From Nioella aestuarii (GTDB taxonomy: Bacteria > Pseudomonadota > Alphaproteobacteria > Rhodobacterales > Rhodobacteraceae), in the NCBI RefSeq assembly GCF_050896395.1, contig NZ_JBPBBA010000011.1, positions 1 through 64,000 of the forward strand: a stretch of DNA of 64,000 nt, in the 5' to 3' direction. Position numbers and translations under genes: made by a program. Below the pieces are notes generated by a model that worked only from the letters and a program-made list of their open reading frames with translations, did no database searches and was not told where the DNA came from. Every line of letters starts with the position of its first letter. The first letter of the stretch is position 1. This document shows positions 1-5,999 of the stretch, one piece after another.

Positions 1-1
1 G

Positions 2-406
2 TATACTGACAGCTCTGGCCGGTTCGCCAAGGGCAATCCCGGGCGGCCCAAGGGCGCGCGCCACAAGACGACACGAGTTGTCGAGGGTCTGTTGCAGGGG
101 GAAGCCGAGGCGTTAACACGCAAGGCTGTCGATCTTGCTCTGGAGGGTGACACGACGGCGCTCCGTCTATGCCTTGAGCGCATCGCGCCTCCGAGAAAGG
201 ACCAGCCGATCGAGATGGACCTTCCGCCGATGAAAACAGCGGGGGACGCCGCTGAGGCAGCTCAAGCGATCCTCGGCGCTGTGTCGGGCGGGGAGATCAC
301 GCCGATGGAGGGCGCCTCGGTGATGACGCTCGTGGAGCAATATCGGCGCACGCTGGAGTTGACCGAGTTGGAGCAGCGGTTGCAGGCGCTGGAGAGCGGT
401 CGATGA
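2..406 (+). CDS. DUF5681 phage-associated protein, 5' end outside window
   Basis: The reading frame is open from the first bases of the window, so the true start lies upstream. The visible N-terminal part carries the GRFAKGNPGRPKG-type basic motif typical of DUF5681 proteins, small proteins found in prophages and often beside terminase genes. The rest is a charged, probably helical tail of about 100 residues. The stop overlaps the start of the next gene by 4 bases (ATGA), so the two are probably translationally coupled. The family has no established function; a DNA-packaging or DNA-binding role is inference from phage context and basic charge. The flanking mobile-element debris supports a phage or island remnant. 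Confidence 0.7.
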   Translation, partial: YTDSSGRFAKGNPGRPKGARHKTTRVVEGLLQGEAEALTRKAVDLALEGDTTALRLCLERIAPPRKDQPIEMDLPPMKTAGDAAEAAQAILGAVSGGEITPMEGASVMTLVEQYRRTLELTELEQRLQALESGR

Positions 407-693
407 AGCAGATCGCTAGACGCCTGGAGCGGCTGGAGGACCGGAGGGCCCAGAGAGCTTCGGATGACCTGCACAACATGACCGACGCGGAACTCATTGC
501 TGAATACCGGAAGTGCATGGAGGCTGTAGGGTTTGAGTGGTCGAGCTATGTGGCCGATCCGGTCGCGGCGATCCGCGAGTGGCAGCGTCGCGCGGGGGAC
601 GATCCCGAGGTGCAGGCGCTCTTCGAGGAACTCTTGGCGAACGAATCGCAGTTGAACCTCGGGGCGTTCGTCGCGGCTGCGCAGACCCGGTAG
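403..693 (+). CDS. small hypothetical protein coupled to DUF5681 gene
   Basis: This is a 96-residue acidic, mostly helical protein with no domain I recognise. It begins with a basic stretch (KQIARRLERLEDRR) that could form a short coiled coil. The ATG overlaps the upstream stop by 4 bases, which argues that it is a real second cistron of the same phage-type unit. It ends where the decayed region begins. The function is unknown. Confidence 0.5.
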   Translation: MKQIARRLERLEDRRAQRASDDLHNMTDAELIAEYRKCMEAVGFEWSSYVADPVAAIREWQRRAGDDPEVQALFEELLANESQLNLGAFVAAAQTR

Positions 694-727
694 CGGGCCG
701 CACGGGAACGGCGGGTGTTGCGACTCT

Positions 728-844
728 CAACGCCACCAACTCGATCTGCAAAGCCTCTTCATTCAAATCAAACAGCTCGGCCAATCTGTTGTCTGCAATT
801 CGCAGCGTCCGGATCTCGGTGGCGTTCAGATGATCCGCTGTCAC
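728..844 (-). pseudogene. ParB-like nuclease domain fragment
   Basis: On the minus strand the frame reads DHLNATEIRTLRIADNRLAE, followed by more sequence typical of the end of the ParB-like domain found in phage DNA methylases and ParB-type proteins (the TLRIADNRLAE block is diagnostic). Only about 39 residues are recognisable. Sequence before and after does not continue the domain, so this is a truncated relic. It probably came from the same phage-type module as the DUF5681 gene, since the two are common neighbours. The identification rests on that one motif. Confidence 0.55.
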
Positions 845-1117
845 AACCGGAACATGACCCTGACTACTTCGCTGGCCGCGACTTTATCGAACTCGTAGCA
901 CTGTTCATAGAGCTTCTGCCTAACCTCTGATAGCGAGATGTTTCCGATGGGCTGCAGCTGACGGCGACTGTGGAACCAGCCGCTAATGATTGCGCCGAGA
1001 GACATACCAGCCGACAGCGCGTTTTCGTTTTGCCCCTGCTTGCGCTCAGACGGGAGTCATTGACGCCTTGGGGCGCTTCGTCGCCAGCGGGCATCCGCTG
1101 ATAGAAGACCCCTTCTA

Positions 1118-1213
1118 GAGCGTTTCAGGTTTTGACGGAAGCATACCCGGCGTTTTGGAAGTAGTTTGCGCATTCTTCGGGTGTGAAGCGGTCAAGGATG
1201 CCGTTGATCTCGC
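1118..1213 (-). pseudogene. IS630-family transposase, C-terminal remnant
   Basis: The minus-strand frame ending at 1125 reads ILDRFTPEECANYFQNAGYA and then stops. This is the characteristic C-terminal tail of IS630-family transposases (FTPEEC-NYF-AGY). Nothing of the catalytic DDE core remains. Just past the stop lies a CTAG sequence, compatible with the TA target of IS630 elements, so the element end is probably preserved at about 1118. Fusion to IS110-derived sequence upstream shows a deletion or nested insertion. Confidence 0.65.
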
Positions 1214-1267
1214 GCCCGCCATTGGGCGCATGTCGCATGCAACTAACTGGTAGGCATAGTGCGGCGG

Positions 1268-1357
1268 GCGATGTCCCACACCACCGGCAATCGCGACCGC
1301 CAGCTTGTCCTTCGAAACGTCGATCCCAACATGGATCGTCGGCTGTTCTTTCCTCAT
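1268..1357 (-). pseudogene. IS110-family transposase, N-terminal remnant
   Basis: The minus-strand ATG at 1357 follows a good ribosome-binding site (GGAGGAAGG) and encodes about 30 residues with the motif HVGIDVSKDKLAVAIAG. This is the N-terminal DEDD-type start of IS110/IS111 transposases. Homology ends near position 1268, where unrelated sequence follows, so most of the DEDD domain and the whole C-terminal Tnp20 domain are missing. It is a truncated transposase gene whose translation signals are still intact. Confidence 0.7.
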
Positions 1358-1576
1358 GCCTTCCTCCATCGCAGAAACACGGCACTTGCCGCTATTCGAT
1401 CAGGACACAGGTGGAACGATCACGGCGTGGATCTGCTGTCCAGTCGAGTGTCAAACCAGGCAACACCATTTCTTTCCAGCACTCATCGGGATGGTCAGTC
1501 TCGATTCTGATCACGCAAAGGTCTCAACAATCCCAACAAAATCGGGTGCGATCGTGCCTCTACCGGGGCGGCGCGC

Positions 1577-2767
1577 CTATTCGATGAACTGCACCAAACC
1601 CTCACGCACCAGTCGGCGCAGCAAGACGAGTTTTCCGGCATCATCCAAATCGCCCGGCATGTCATCCATCTTGAATCGGGGGGTGGAGATTGCGAATTCC
1701 AGCGGCTCGCGGGCGTGGGCGGGCAGGGTGATGACCGTTCCCTGACAGGACAGGGCGATGCTCTCAGGCTGATCATCTTTCGCGGGCACATCGGTCAGGC
1801 TGTAGATCAGGGTTGGCCGCGCGCCCATCACGCTATCCGGGCCAAGCCTGTCCAACCGTGCCATCTGCGCCAACTGGCCATGGGCGCGAGGCAGACGGGT
1901 GGCGATGAAGTCTTCACGGAAGTCATTCAGTACTGGCTCCAGCGATGCGCTTGATAGCTTGCCCAATAGCGCGGCGAACTTGGCCTCCGCCCTGCTGGTG
2001 TCAAAGCCCTCGTTCGCAAAGCCAGGCGGCAGCCCTTCCCGGAATGCGGCGTCGTTCAGGGCCAGTTTCCGCACCGCCTCGACCATAACATCGGCCCAGG
2101 ACCGCATCATGAGGCCGGTCGTGATATGCAGGCTGGTCTGGTCGGTGGACACGGCATCATGGGTCAACCCGCGGGGCACATAGACCATGTCGCCGGGTTC
2201 CAGCACGAAACTGTCGGTAAGCTCTCCGATTGGTACATCATGGGGGTTGAAGGCCTGCTCCTCCAGCGGCAGTTGGACAGGCGTGTCGTAGATACGCCAT
2301 TCCTTGGTGCCCTCGACCTGCAACACCAGAACGTCATGCCCGTCGTAATGGGCCTTGAAGCCCTGGCTGTGGGCAGGCGTCATGTAGATGTTGGTTTGTA
2401 CACGGGCGGAAAAGACCTTTTCCAGTTCCCGGCAGAAATTGGCCAGCTTTGGCAGCCGTTCCTGCAGGTTCGACATAATCACCGTCGCGCCTTCGGCAAA
2501 CAGTTGGTTGACTGCAACCGGATCAACGAAGCCGCTGTCATAGGCAAAATCGGCGGATGTGATTTCACGGTCGGCTTGCACCACGTTGACCTCGGGCACG
2601 GAAAGGCCAAGCGTTGAAACCGCCCAGTCAATATCGGCGCTGGACAGTAGGCTGGAATAATAGTTTGCCTGCCCCCGGCGAATGACGAGATGCGTCTTCT
2701 CAAACGAGTGGTCGAAAAATTCCTGCGCAGTGACCGGCGCGATGGCCTGATCGAAAGTCATGGACAT
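1577..2767 (-). CDS. JmjC/cupin-type 2-oxoglutarate Fe(II) oxygenase
   Basis: This 396-residue cytoplasmic protein belongs to the cupin_4/JmjC group that includes the ribosomal oxygenase YcfD/RoxA. The metal triad is visible as H140-x-D142 (in AHYDGHDVLVLQ) and H203 (in VPRGLTHDA), inside a double-stranded beta helix at about 95-225. The C-terminal part (about 235-396) would be the dimerisation and winged-helix region of this family. Known relatives hydroxylate protein side chains such as arginine in L16. The gene is divergent from two tandem exported mini-proteins whose promoter lies in the shared 166-bp gap, so those may be substrates, but this is inference. The start at 2767 has GGAG upstream; an ATG at 2761 is an alternative. 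Confidence 0.85.
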   Translation of the reverse strand: MSMTFDQAIAPVTAQEFFDHSFEKTHLVIRRGQANYYSSLLSSADIDWAVSTLGLSVPEVNVVQADREITSADFAYDSGFVDPVAVNQLFAEGATVIMSNLQERLPKLANFCRELEKVFSARVQTNIYMTPAHSQGFKAHYDGHDVLVLQVEGTKEWRIYDTPVQLPLEEQAFNPHDVPIGELTDSFVLEPGDMVYVPRGLTHDAVSTDQTSLHITTGLMMRSWADVMVEAVRKLALNDAAFREGLPPGFANEGFDTSRAEAKFAALLGKLSSASLEPVLNDFREDFIATRLPRAHGQLAQMARLDRLGPDSVMGARPTLIYSLTDVPAKDDQPESIALSCQGTVITLPAHAREPLEFAISTPRFKMDDMPGDLDDAGKLVLLRRLVREGLVQFIE

Positions 2768-2861
2768 CTGTCCGTTCTCCCATCCGCTGGAGCTTAGCCC
2801 CAGCCCTGTAACAAGCCAGTTTGCTCAACCGGCGTGAATTGGCCGATGAACAGAGCAGCCA

Positions 2862-2890
2862 TTGACTGAGGGGCTCCCTGATCATATAGT
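2862..2890 (+). promoter_or_regulatory. strong sigma70-type promoter for tandem mini-protein genes
   Basis: TTGACT (2862-2867), a 17-base spacer and TATAGT (2885-2890) form a near-consensus housekeeping promoter, unusually good for this GC-rich genome. The predicted transcription start falls in an imperfect inverted repeat, TGTG-N7-CACA (2894-2908), that could be an operator. The mini-protein ATG is 44 bases downstream of the -10 box with AAGGAAGG as ribosome-binding site. Confidence 0.6.
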
Positions 2891-2933
2891 TCGTGTGAGT
2901 ATTACACATGATTTGGCAGCAAGGAAGGCCACC

Positions 2934-3212
2934 ATGTCGAAAAAAGAAATGACCGGCCAAAAGACGCTGACCGACAGCGATATTTCAACCGTGCGTCCCG
3001 CGCGACGGGCCGTGCTTGGACTGATGGCGGCGAGTGGCGTTGTAGCGCTGACCCCAACCACCGCACAGGCCAGCGACGTTGATAACGGAAACTGGACAGA
3101 CAGGGGATCTTGCCCGCGCGGCCGTGGCGGGGCCTATACCGGCTATACCGACAGCGACAATGGCGCGATCACCGACCGCGGCGGGTACGGACGCGGTGCG
3201 CCTTACTGCTGA
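2934..3212 (+). CDS. Tat-exported mini-protein, tandem copy 1
   Basis: This 92-residue protein is of unrecognised function. The N-terminal part ends in a twin-arginine-like signal (PARRAVLGLMAASG, hydrophobic core, then TAQA before the likely cleavage site at about residue 46). The mature part is only about 45 residues, rich in Gly, Asp, Arg and Tyr, with two cysteines, one at its very C-terminus. Its block TGYTDSDNGAITDRGGYGRG recurs almost unchanged in the next gene. I chose the ATG at 2934 because it follows AAGGAAGG; an in-frame earlier start at 2862 overlaps the promoter. The layout (leader, short conserved core, duplicated copies, adjacent oxygenase) resembles a peptide substrate locus, but that is inference. 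Confidence 0.8.
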   Translation: MSKKEMTGQKTLTDSDISTVRPARRAVLGLMAASGVVALTPTTAQASDVDNGNWTDRGSCPRGRGGAYTGYTDSDNGAITDRGGYGRGAPYC

Positions 3213-3290
3213 TTTCGGCGCGACATCTGATATACTGCTCAGCGGGTCCGAACAGGGGCCCGTTCGTTGTTCTAAGATTGGAAGGCCAAG

Positions 3291-3563
3291 ATGACCGACA
3301 AAACCGAAAAGACCCTGCTGGATAGTGATATTCAGGTGGGCCGCAGCGGACGACGCCGGTTCCTTGGACTGGCTGCGGCCGGCGGCACGGTTGCGTTGCT
3401 GCCCGGACAGGCGCAGGCCGCCGACGGTGATAGCGGGTCCTGGAATGACGGCAATGCCTGCCCGCGTGGGCCGGGTGGTACGCGCACCGGCTATACGGAT
3501 AGCGACAATGGCTCGATTTCGGACAGGTCCGGCTATGGCAGGGGTCGGCCCAATAACTGCTAG
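3291..3563 (+). CDS. Tat-exported mini-protein, tandem copy 2
   Basis: This 90-residue paralogue of the preceding gene has a clearer Tat signal, GRRRFLGLAAAGG, followed by AQA. The mature region of about 45 residues shares the block TGYTDSDNG-I-DR-GYGRG-P and the C-terminal Cys with copy 1, and each copy has CPRG about 25 residues before the end. The 78-base gap holds a possible second promoter -10 box (TATACT at 3231-3236) and a hairpin (3243-3262), so copy 2 may be separately expressed. The leader sequences have diverged much more than the core, which implies selection on the mature peptide. The function is unknown. Confidence 0.8.
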   Translation: MTDKTEKTLLDSDIQVGRSGRRRFLGLAAAGGTVALLPGQAQAADGDSGSWNDGNACPRGPGGTRTGYTDSDNGSISDRSGYGRGRPNNC

Positions 3564-3575
3564 GCCGGACCCCCG

Positions 3576-4280
3576 TCAGATCATCTTGATCACGTCCTTG
3601 TCGATCGCCAGCATATAGCCCCGGCGGGCGATGTTCTTGACCAGCAATTCGCTGACCATCTGATTGCCGAGCGTATCGCGCAGGCGCTTGATTCGGGTGG
3701 CCCCCGCCGCTTCTTCGCAATCGGCAGCCGGTTTGCCCGACACCATTGATTCGATTTCCGCTCCCGACAGCACATCGTCATCCATCCGCGCTTCGGCCAG
3801 AACGGAAAGGGTTTCCATCGCTGCCGCGGTCAGCTTGAATTCCATGTTGTTGAGGTAGACGACACCCTCTTCACGGCTGACCACCAGCGAGGACACCTGG
3901 ATGCCCGACCGTTCGATCTCATGCATCCGGCGGTTCAGGGTGATGATGGTGACGAGAAAGACCAAACAGGCGATCAACAGCGCCGTGGCGAAGACGATCA
4001 GCACGAAGATAATGGCGCGGTAGCTTGCCAGAACCTTGGAAAATGTGGTGCCGGATTGCGCCAGAATCTCAAGTATTCTTATGGATTCCGTTGTGGTCAG
4101 CGCGTCGTTGACGACGAAGATCTCCTCCACCGCGTCATTGAACGCGCCTGCATCTGGCAGGTAGGAAAACAACAAAATCGCCGCCACCGCGAGGATGGCG
4201 ACGACTGCCACGATCCCGAGTTGAACAACCCGGGTACCGGTTATCCGCGACTCAGAAGCGGAGGTAGTATTGTCCTGCAC
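3576..4280 (-). CDS. membrane-anchored winged-helix regulator
   Basis: This 234-residue protein has two transmembrane helices (about 18-41 and 89-115) flanking a 47-residue periplasmic loop. A cytoplasmic C-terminal domain (about 130-226) resembles OmpR/PhoB-type winged helices (LTAAAMETLSVL, ATRIKRLRDTLG, LVKNIARRGYML). The domain order is the reverse of ToxR/CadC proteins, which carry the DNA-binding domain first. I chose the GTG at 4280 because GAGGA precedes it; a TTG at 4313 has no such site. The gene overlaps the end of the upstream exported-protein gene by 29 bases, implying coupling. It converges on the mini-protein genes with a 12-base gap. It may sense an envelope signal; the target genes are unknown. 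Confidence 0.7.
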   Translation of the reverse strand: MQDNTTSASESRITGTRVVQLGIVAVVAILAVAAILLFSYLPDAGAFNDAVEEIFVVNDALTTTESIRILEILAQSGTTFSKVLASYRAIIFVLIVFATALLIACLVFLVTIITLNRRMHEIERSGIQVSSLVVSREEGVVYLNNMEFKLTAAAMETLSVLAEARMDDDVLSGAEIESMVSGKPAADCEEAAGATRIKRLRDTLGNQMVSELLVKNIARRGYMLAIDKDVIKMI

Positions 4281-4530
4281 GTTCTCTCCTCGAATCGAGG
4301 CCAGCCTCGTCAAAGACTGACATAACTTCCAGGAGCTGCCAGCCGCCCGTCAGGCGACCTGCGATGTTCGACGCAGCGGCGCCAACCGAACAGGCAGAAT
4401 CCGGCAACTCGATCACACCGTAATGCAGGCGGAGCGGGTTATCCATCTTTGCCTTGTAATCGGCGAAGCAAGTTGCGTTGGCCGTAGAGGCGAGGCCCAT
4501 GAGGGCGAGGGAAAGAAGAAGCTGTTTCAT
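4252..4530 (-). CDS. small exported protein, coupled to membrane regulator
   Basis: This 92-residue protein has a standard Sec signal peptide (MKQLLLSLALMGLASTANA, likely cut after residue 19). The mature part is about 73 residues with two cysteines (C21, C47), which could form one periplasmic disulfide. The C-terminus YYLRF and the block NPLRLHYGV look like a conserved small family, but I cannot attach a function. The 3' end overlaps the regulator gene by 29 bases, so the pair is likely one transcript and the protein may be the periplasmic partner of that regulator. That functional link is inference. Confidence 0.7.
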   Translation of the reverse strand: MKQLLLSLALMGLASTANATCFADYKAKMDNPLRLHYGVIELPDSACSVGAAASNIAGRLTGGWQLLEVMSVFDEAGLDSRRERAGQYYLRF

Positions 4531-4563
4531 GGGATTGAGTTAGTGTCAGATGGCGCTGTCATT

Positions 4564-4617
4564 CAATATCAGACCCCGGAAAATGGCCTGTTATCCGATA
4601 TCGGGGCGCTGATATTG
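4564..4617. repeat. long interrupted inverted repeat in intergenic region
   Basis: CAATATCAG (4564-4572) is mirrored exactly by CTGATATTG (4609-4617). Just inside these arms CCCCG (4574-4578) pairs with CGGGG (4602-4606). The loop contains the palindrome CCGATATCGG overlapping the inner arm. It lies between two divergent exported-protein genes, so it may be an operator or a structured RNA leader. There is no U-tract, so it is not an intrinsic terminator. Confidence 0.5.
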
Positions 4618-4717
4618 CCTGTCTGACAGGGTTGGAAGGATTTTGGTCGCACCAACCGCGCATACCCGCGGTGTTTCATGACGTGCCCCCAACACTCATC
4701 AATCCGGAGACCAACCC

Positions 4718-5188
4718 ATGTTTAAATCCCTTCCCAAATCACTTGCCGCCGTGGGGCTGGCAGTGACCGTCGCCCTGACCGGCACTTTCGCCAGCACTAC
4801 CGAAGCCCGTGCCGACCGCGATGACCTGCGCACCTTCCTTGGTGCCGCTGCAGGAATCGTAATTTTGGGCAACATCCTGAACGATCGACACAGCCATACC
4901 CATCATTATGCACCGGCCCCGGTGACTCGTTATGTTCATCCCCCGGCAACACATTACGTTGCGCCGCAGGTTCTGGTGCCGAGCCTGATCGCCCCCAGTT
5001 CCTGTCACCGCCGCTTTGAAGGGCCGAGCGTCGATCTTCGCGCGTTCGGGGCCCGTTGTATGCAGCAGCATGTTCCCCATTACGCGGCCCTTCCCAACAG
5101 CTGCCGTGAAAGCATCTTCACTTATCAGGGCTGGCGCGATGTTTATGACGCCCAGTGTCTGTATCGCCATGGCTGGGTTCGGTCGTAA
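4718..5188 (+). CDS. exported His-rich hypothetical protein
   Basis: This 156-residue protein has a Sec signal peptide (about 1-33, ending AEARA). A short hydrophobic helix (LGAAAGIVILGNIL, about 41-54) follows directly, then a His/Tyr/Pro-rich linker (residues about 58-85: HSHTHHY, VHPPATHYV). A C-terminal domain of about 65 residues has four cysteines (SSCHRR, GARCMQ, NSCRES, AQCLY), consistent with two disulfides in the periplasm. The His-rich part could bind metal. No known family is recognised. The gene is single, preceded by an inverted-repeat region and followed by a clear terminator, so it is its own transcription unit. Confidence 0.7.
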   Translation: MFKSLPKSLAAVGLAVTVALTGTFASTTEARADRDDLRTFLGAAAGIVILGNILNDRHSHTHHYAPAPVTRYVHPPATHYVAPQVLVPSLIAPSSCHRRFEGPSVDLRAFGARCMQQHVPHYAALPNSCRESIFTYQGWRDVYDAQCLYRHGWVRS

Positions 5189-5223
5189 CGGCTGACCAGC
5201 TTTCATCGAGCAGTGCCACGGAA

Positions 5224-5254
5224 GGCGGCGGGGCTTTGGCCTCGTCGCCTTTTT
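5224..5254 (+). terminator. intrinsic terminator after exported His-rich gene
   Basis: An 11-bp stem (5224-5234 with 5239-5249, two G-U pairs), a 4-base loop, and five T residues (5250-5254) form a standard rho-independent terminator 35 bases after the stop at 5188. Confidence 0.75.
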
Positions 5255-5289
5255 GTTGTCTCCGACGGGCAGGCATGGTCTCTGGCCCT

Positions 5290-5910
5290 ATGACAGATGG
5301 ACCAGATTTCAGCTTCGAGATGCAAATCGGTGGCCGCGTGGCCGGTGTCGATGAGGTTGGCCGCGGCCCCCTTGCCGGACCAGTGACTGCCGCCGCCGTC
5401 GTTTTGGACCCCGGTGCGATCCCCGAGGGGCTGAACGATTCCAAGAAATTGACGGCACGAAAACGCACTGCGCTTCTGGAGGTGCTTTTGGAAAGCGCCG
5501 AGGTATCGCTTGGGTGGGCCAGTGTCGAAGAGATTGACGCGCTGAACATCCGAAACGCCACCTTCCTCGCGATGACCCGCGCTTTGGCGGGGCTCGCTGC
5601 GGTCGATCACGCGCTGGTGGATGGCAACGCGCTGCCGCCAGATCTGCCCTGCCGGGCAACAACCATCATCAAGGGCGATGGCCGAAGCCTGTCGATTGCC
5701 GCGGCATCAATTGCGGCAAAAGTGGGGCGAGATGAGCACATGATGGCGCTTTCAAGGCAATTTCCTGGCTATGGTTGGGAACGCAACGCGGGCTACCCCA
5801 CAGCCGATCACAAACAGGCGCTTCTAGATTTGGGGGTGACCCCTCACCATAGACGCAGCTTCAAGCCCGTCCACAACATCTTGTATCAAGGAAAATCTCT
5901 AACCTCCTGA
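5290..5910 (+). CDS. rnhB: ribonuclease HII
   Basis: This is a 206-residue cytoplasmic ribonuclease that cleaves the RNA strand of RNA-DNA hybrids and misincorporated ribonucleotides. The N-terminal signature GVDEVGRGPLAGPV (about 19-32) supplies the first two catalytic acids (D21, E22). The block LVDGN supplies the third, and the family motifs SIAAASIAAKV and HHRRSFKPV follow, so the enzyme is full length. The ATG at 5290 gives the usual short N-terminus; an ATG at 5275 preceded by GGGCAGG is possible. The gene stands just upstream of ccrM, a neighbourhood common in Rhodobacterales and Rhizobiales. Confidence 0.95.
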   Translation: MTDGPDFSFEMQIGGRVAGVDEVGRGPLAGPVTAAAVVLDPGAIPEGLNDSKKLTARKRTALLEVLLESAEVSLGWASVEEIDALNIRNATFLAMTRALAGLAAVDHALVDGNALPPDLPCRATTIIKGDGRSLSIAAASIAAKVGRDEHMMALSRQFPGYGWERNAGYPTADHKQALLDLGVTPHHRRSFKPVHNILYQGKSLTS

Positions 5911-5947
5911 TTCAAAAAAGAAATTGACGGCGAATCACCTTTGACTC
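5909..5947 (+). promoter_or_regulatory. ccrM upstream region with three GANTC sites
   Basis: GATTC (5909-5913), GAATC (5932-5936) and GACTC (5943-5947) are three copies of the CcrM target GANTC within 39 bases, all upstream of ccrM. A TTGACG box (5924-5929) lies among them and could be a -35 element, and TTAA occurs at 5952-5955. In Caulobacter the ccrM promoter is methylation-sensitive through GANTC sites, so the same autoregulation is a fair inference here. Confidence 0.6.
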
Positions 5948-5999
5948 ATCCTTAAGGGACAAGTGAGTGCCCGAAAGAGGCGCCAAGTCAGAGGCAGTA

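Larger units (their letters stand above)
694..1576. mobile_element. decayed mobile-element region
   Basis: Nearly 900 bases contain no intact gene. They hold, in order, a ParB-domain fragment, unrecognised sequence, the last codons of an IS630-type transposase and the first codons of an IS110-type transposase, all on the minus strand and in different frames. From about 1358 to 1576 I see nothing recognisable; part is presumably the upstream end of the IS110 element. The mixture of broken pieces from unrelated elements is the signature of a repeated insertion site at the edge of a genomic island. Confidence 0.6.

Noticed and set aside
841..1005. 54-codon minus-strand frame (MSLGAIISGWF start) ending at the ParB fragment
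   Set aside because: It has a plausible composition but no ribosome-binding site and no family, and lies within decayed mobile DNA, so it is not called as a gene.
2934..3563. EF-hand-like calcium loop in TDSDNGAITD of the mini-proteins
   Set aside because: Aligning Gly to position 6 of an EF-hand puts acids at 2, 4 and 10 rather than 1, 3, 5 and 12, so it is not a canonical loop; metal binding remains only possible.
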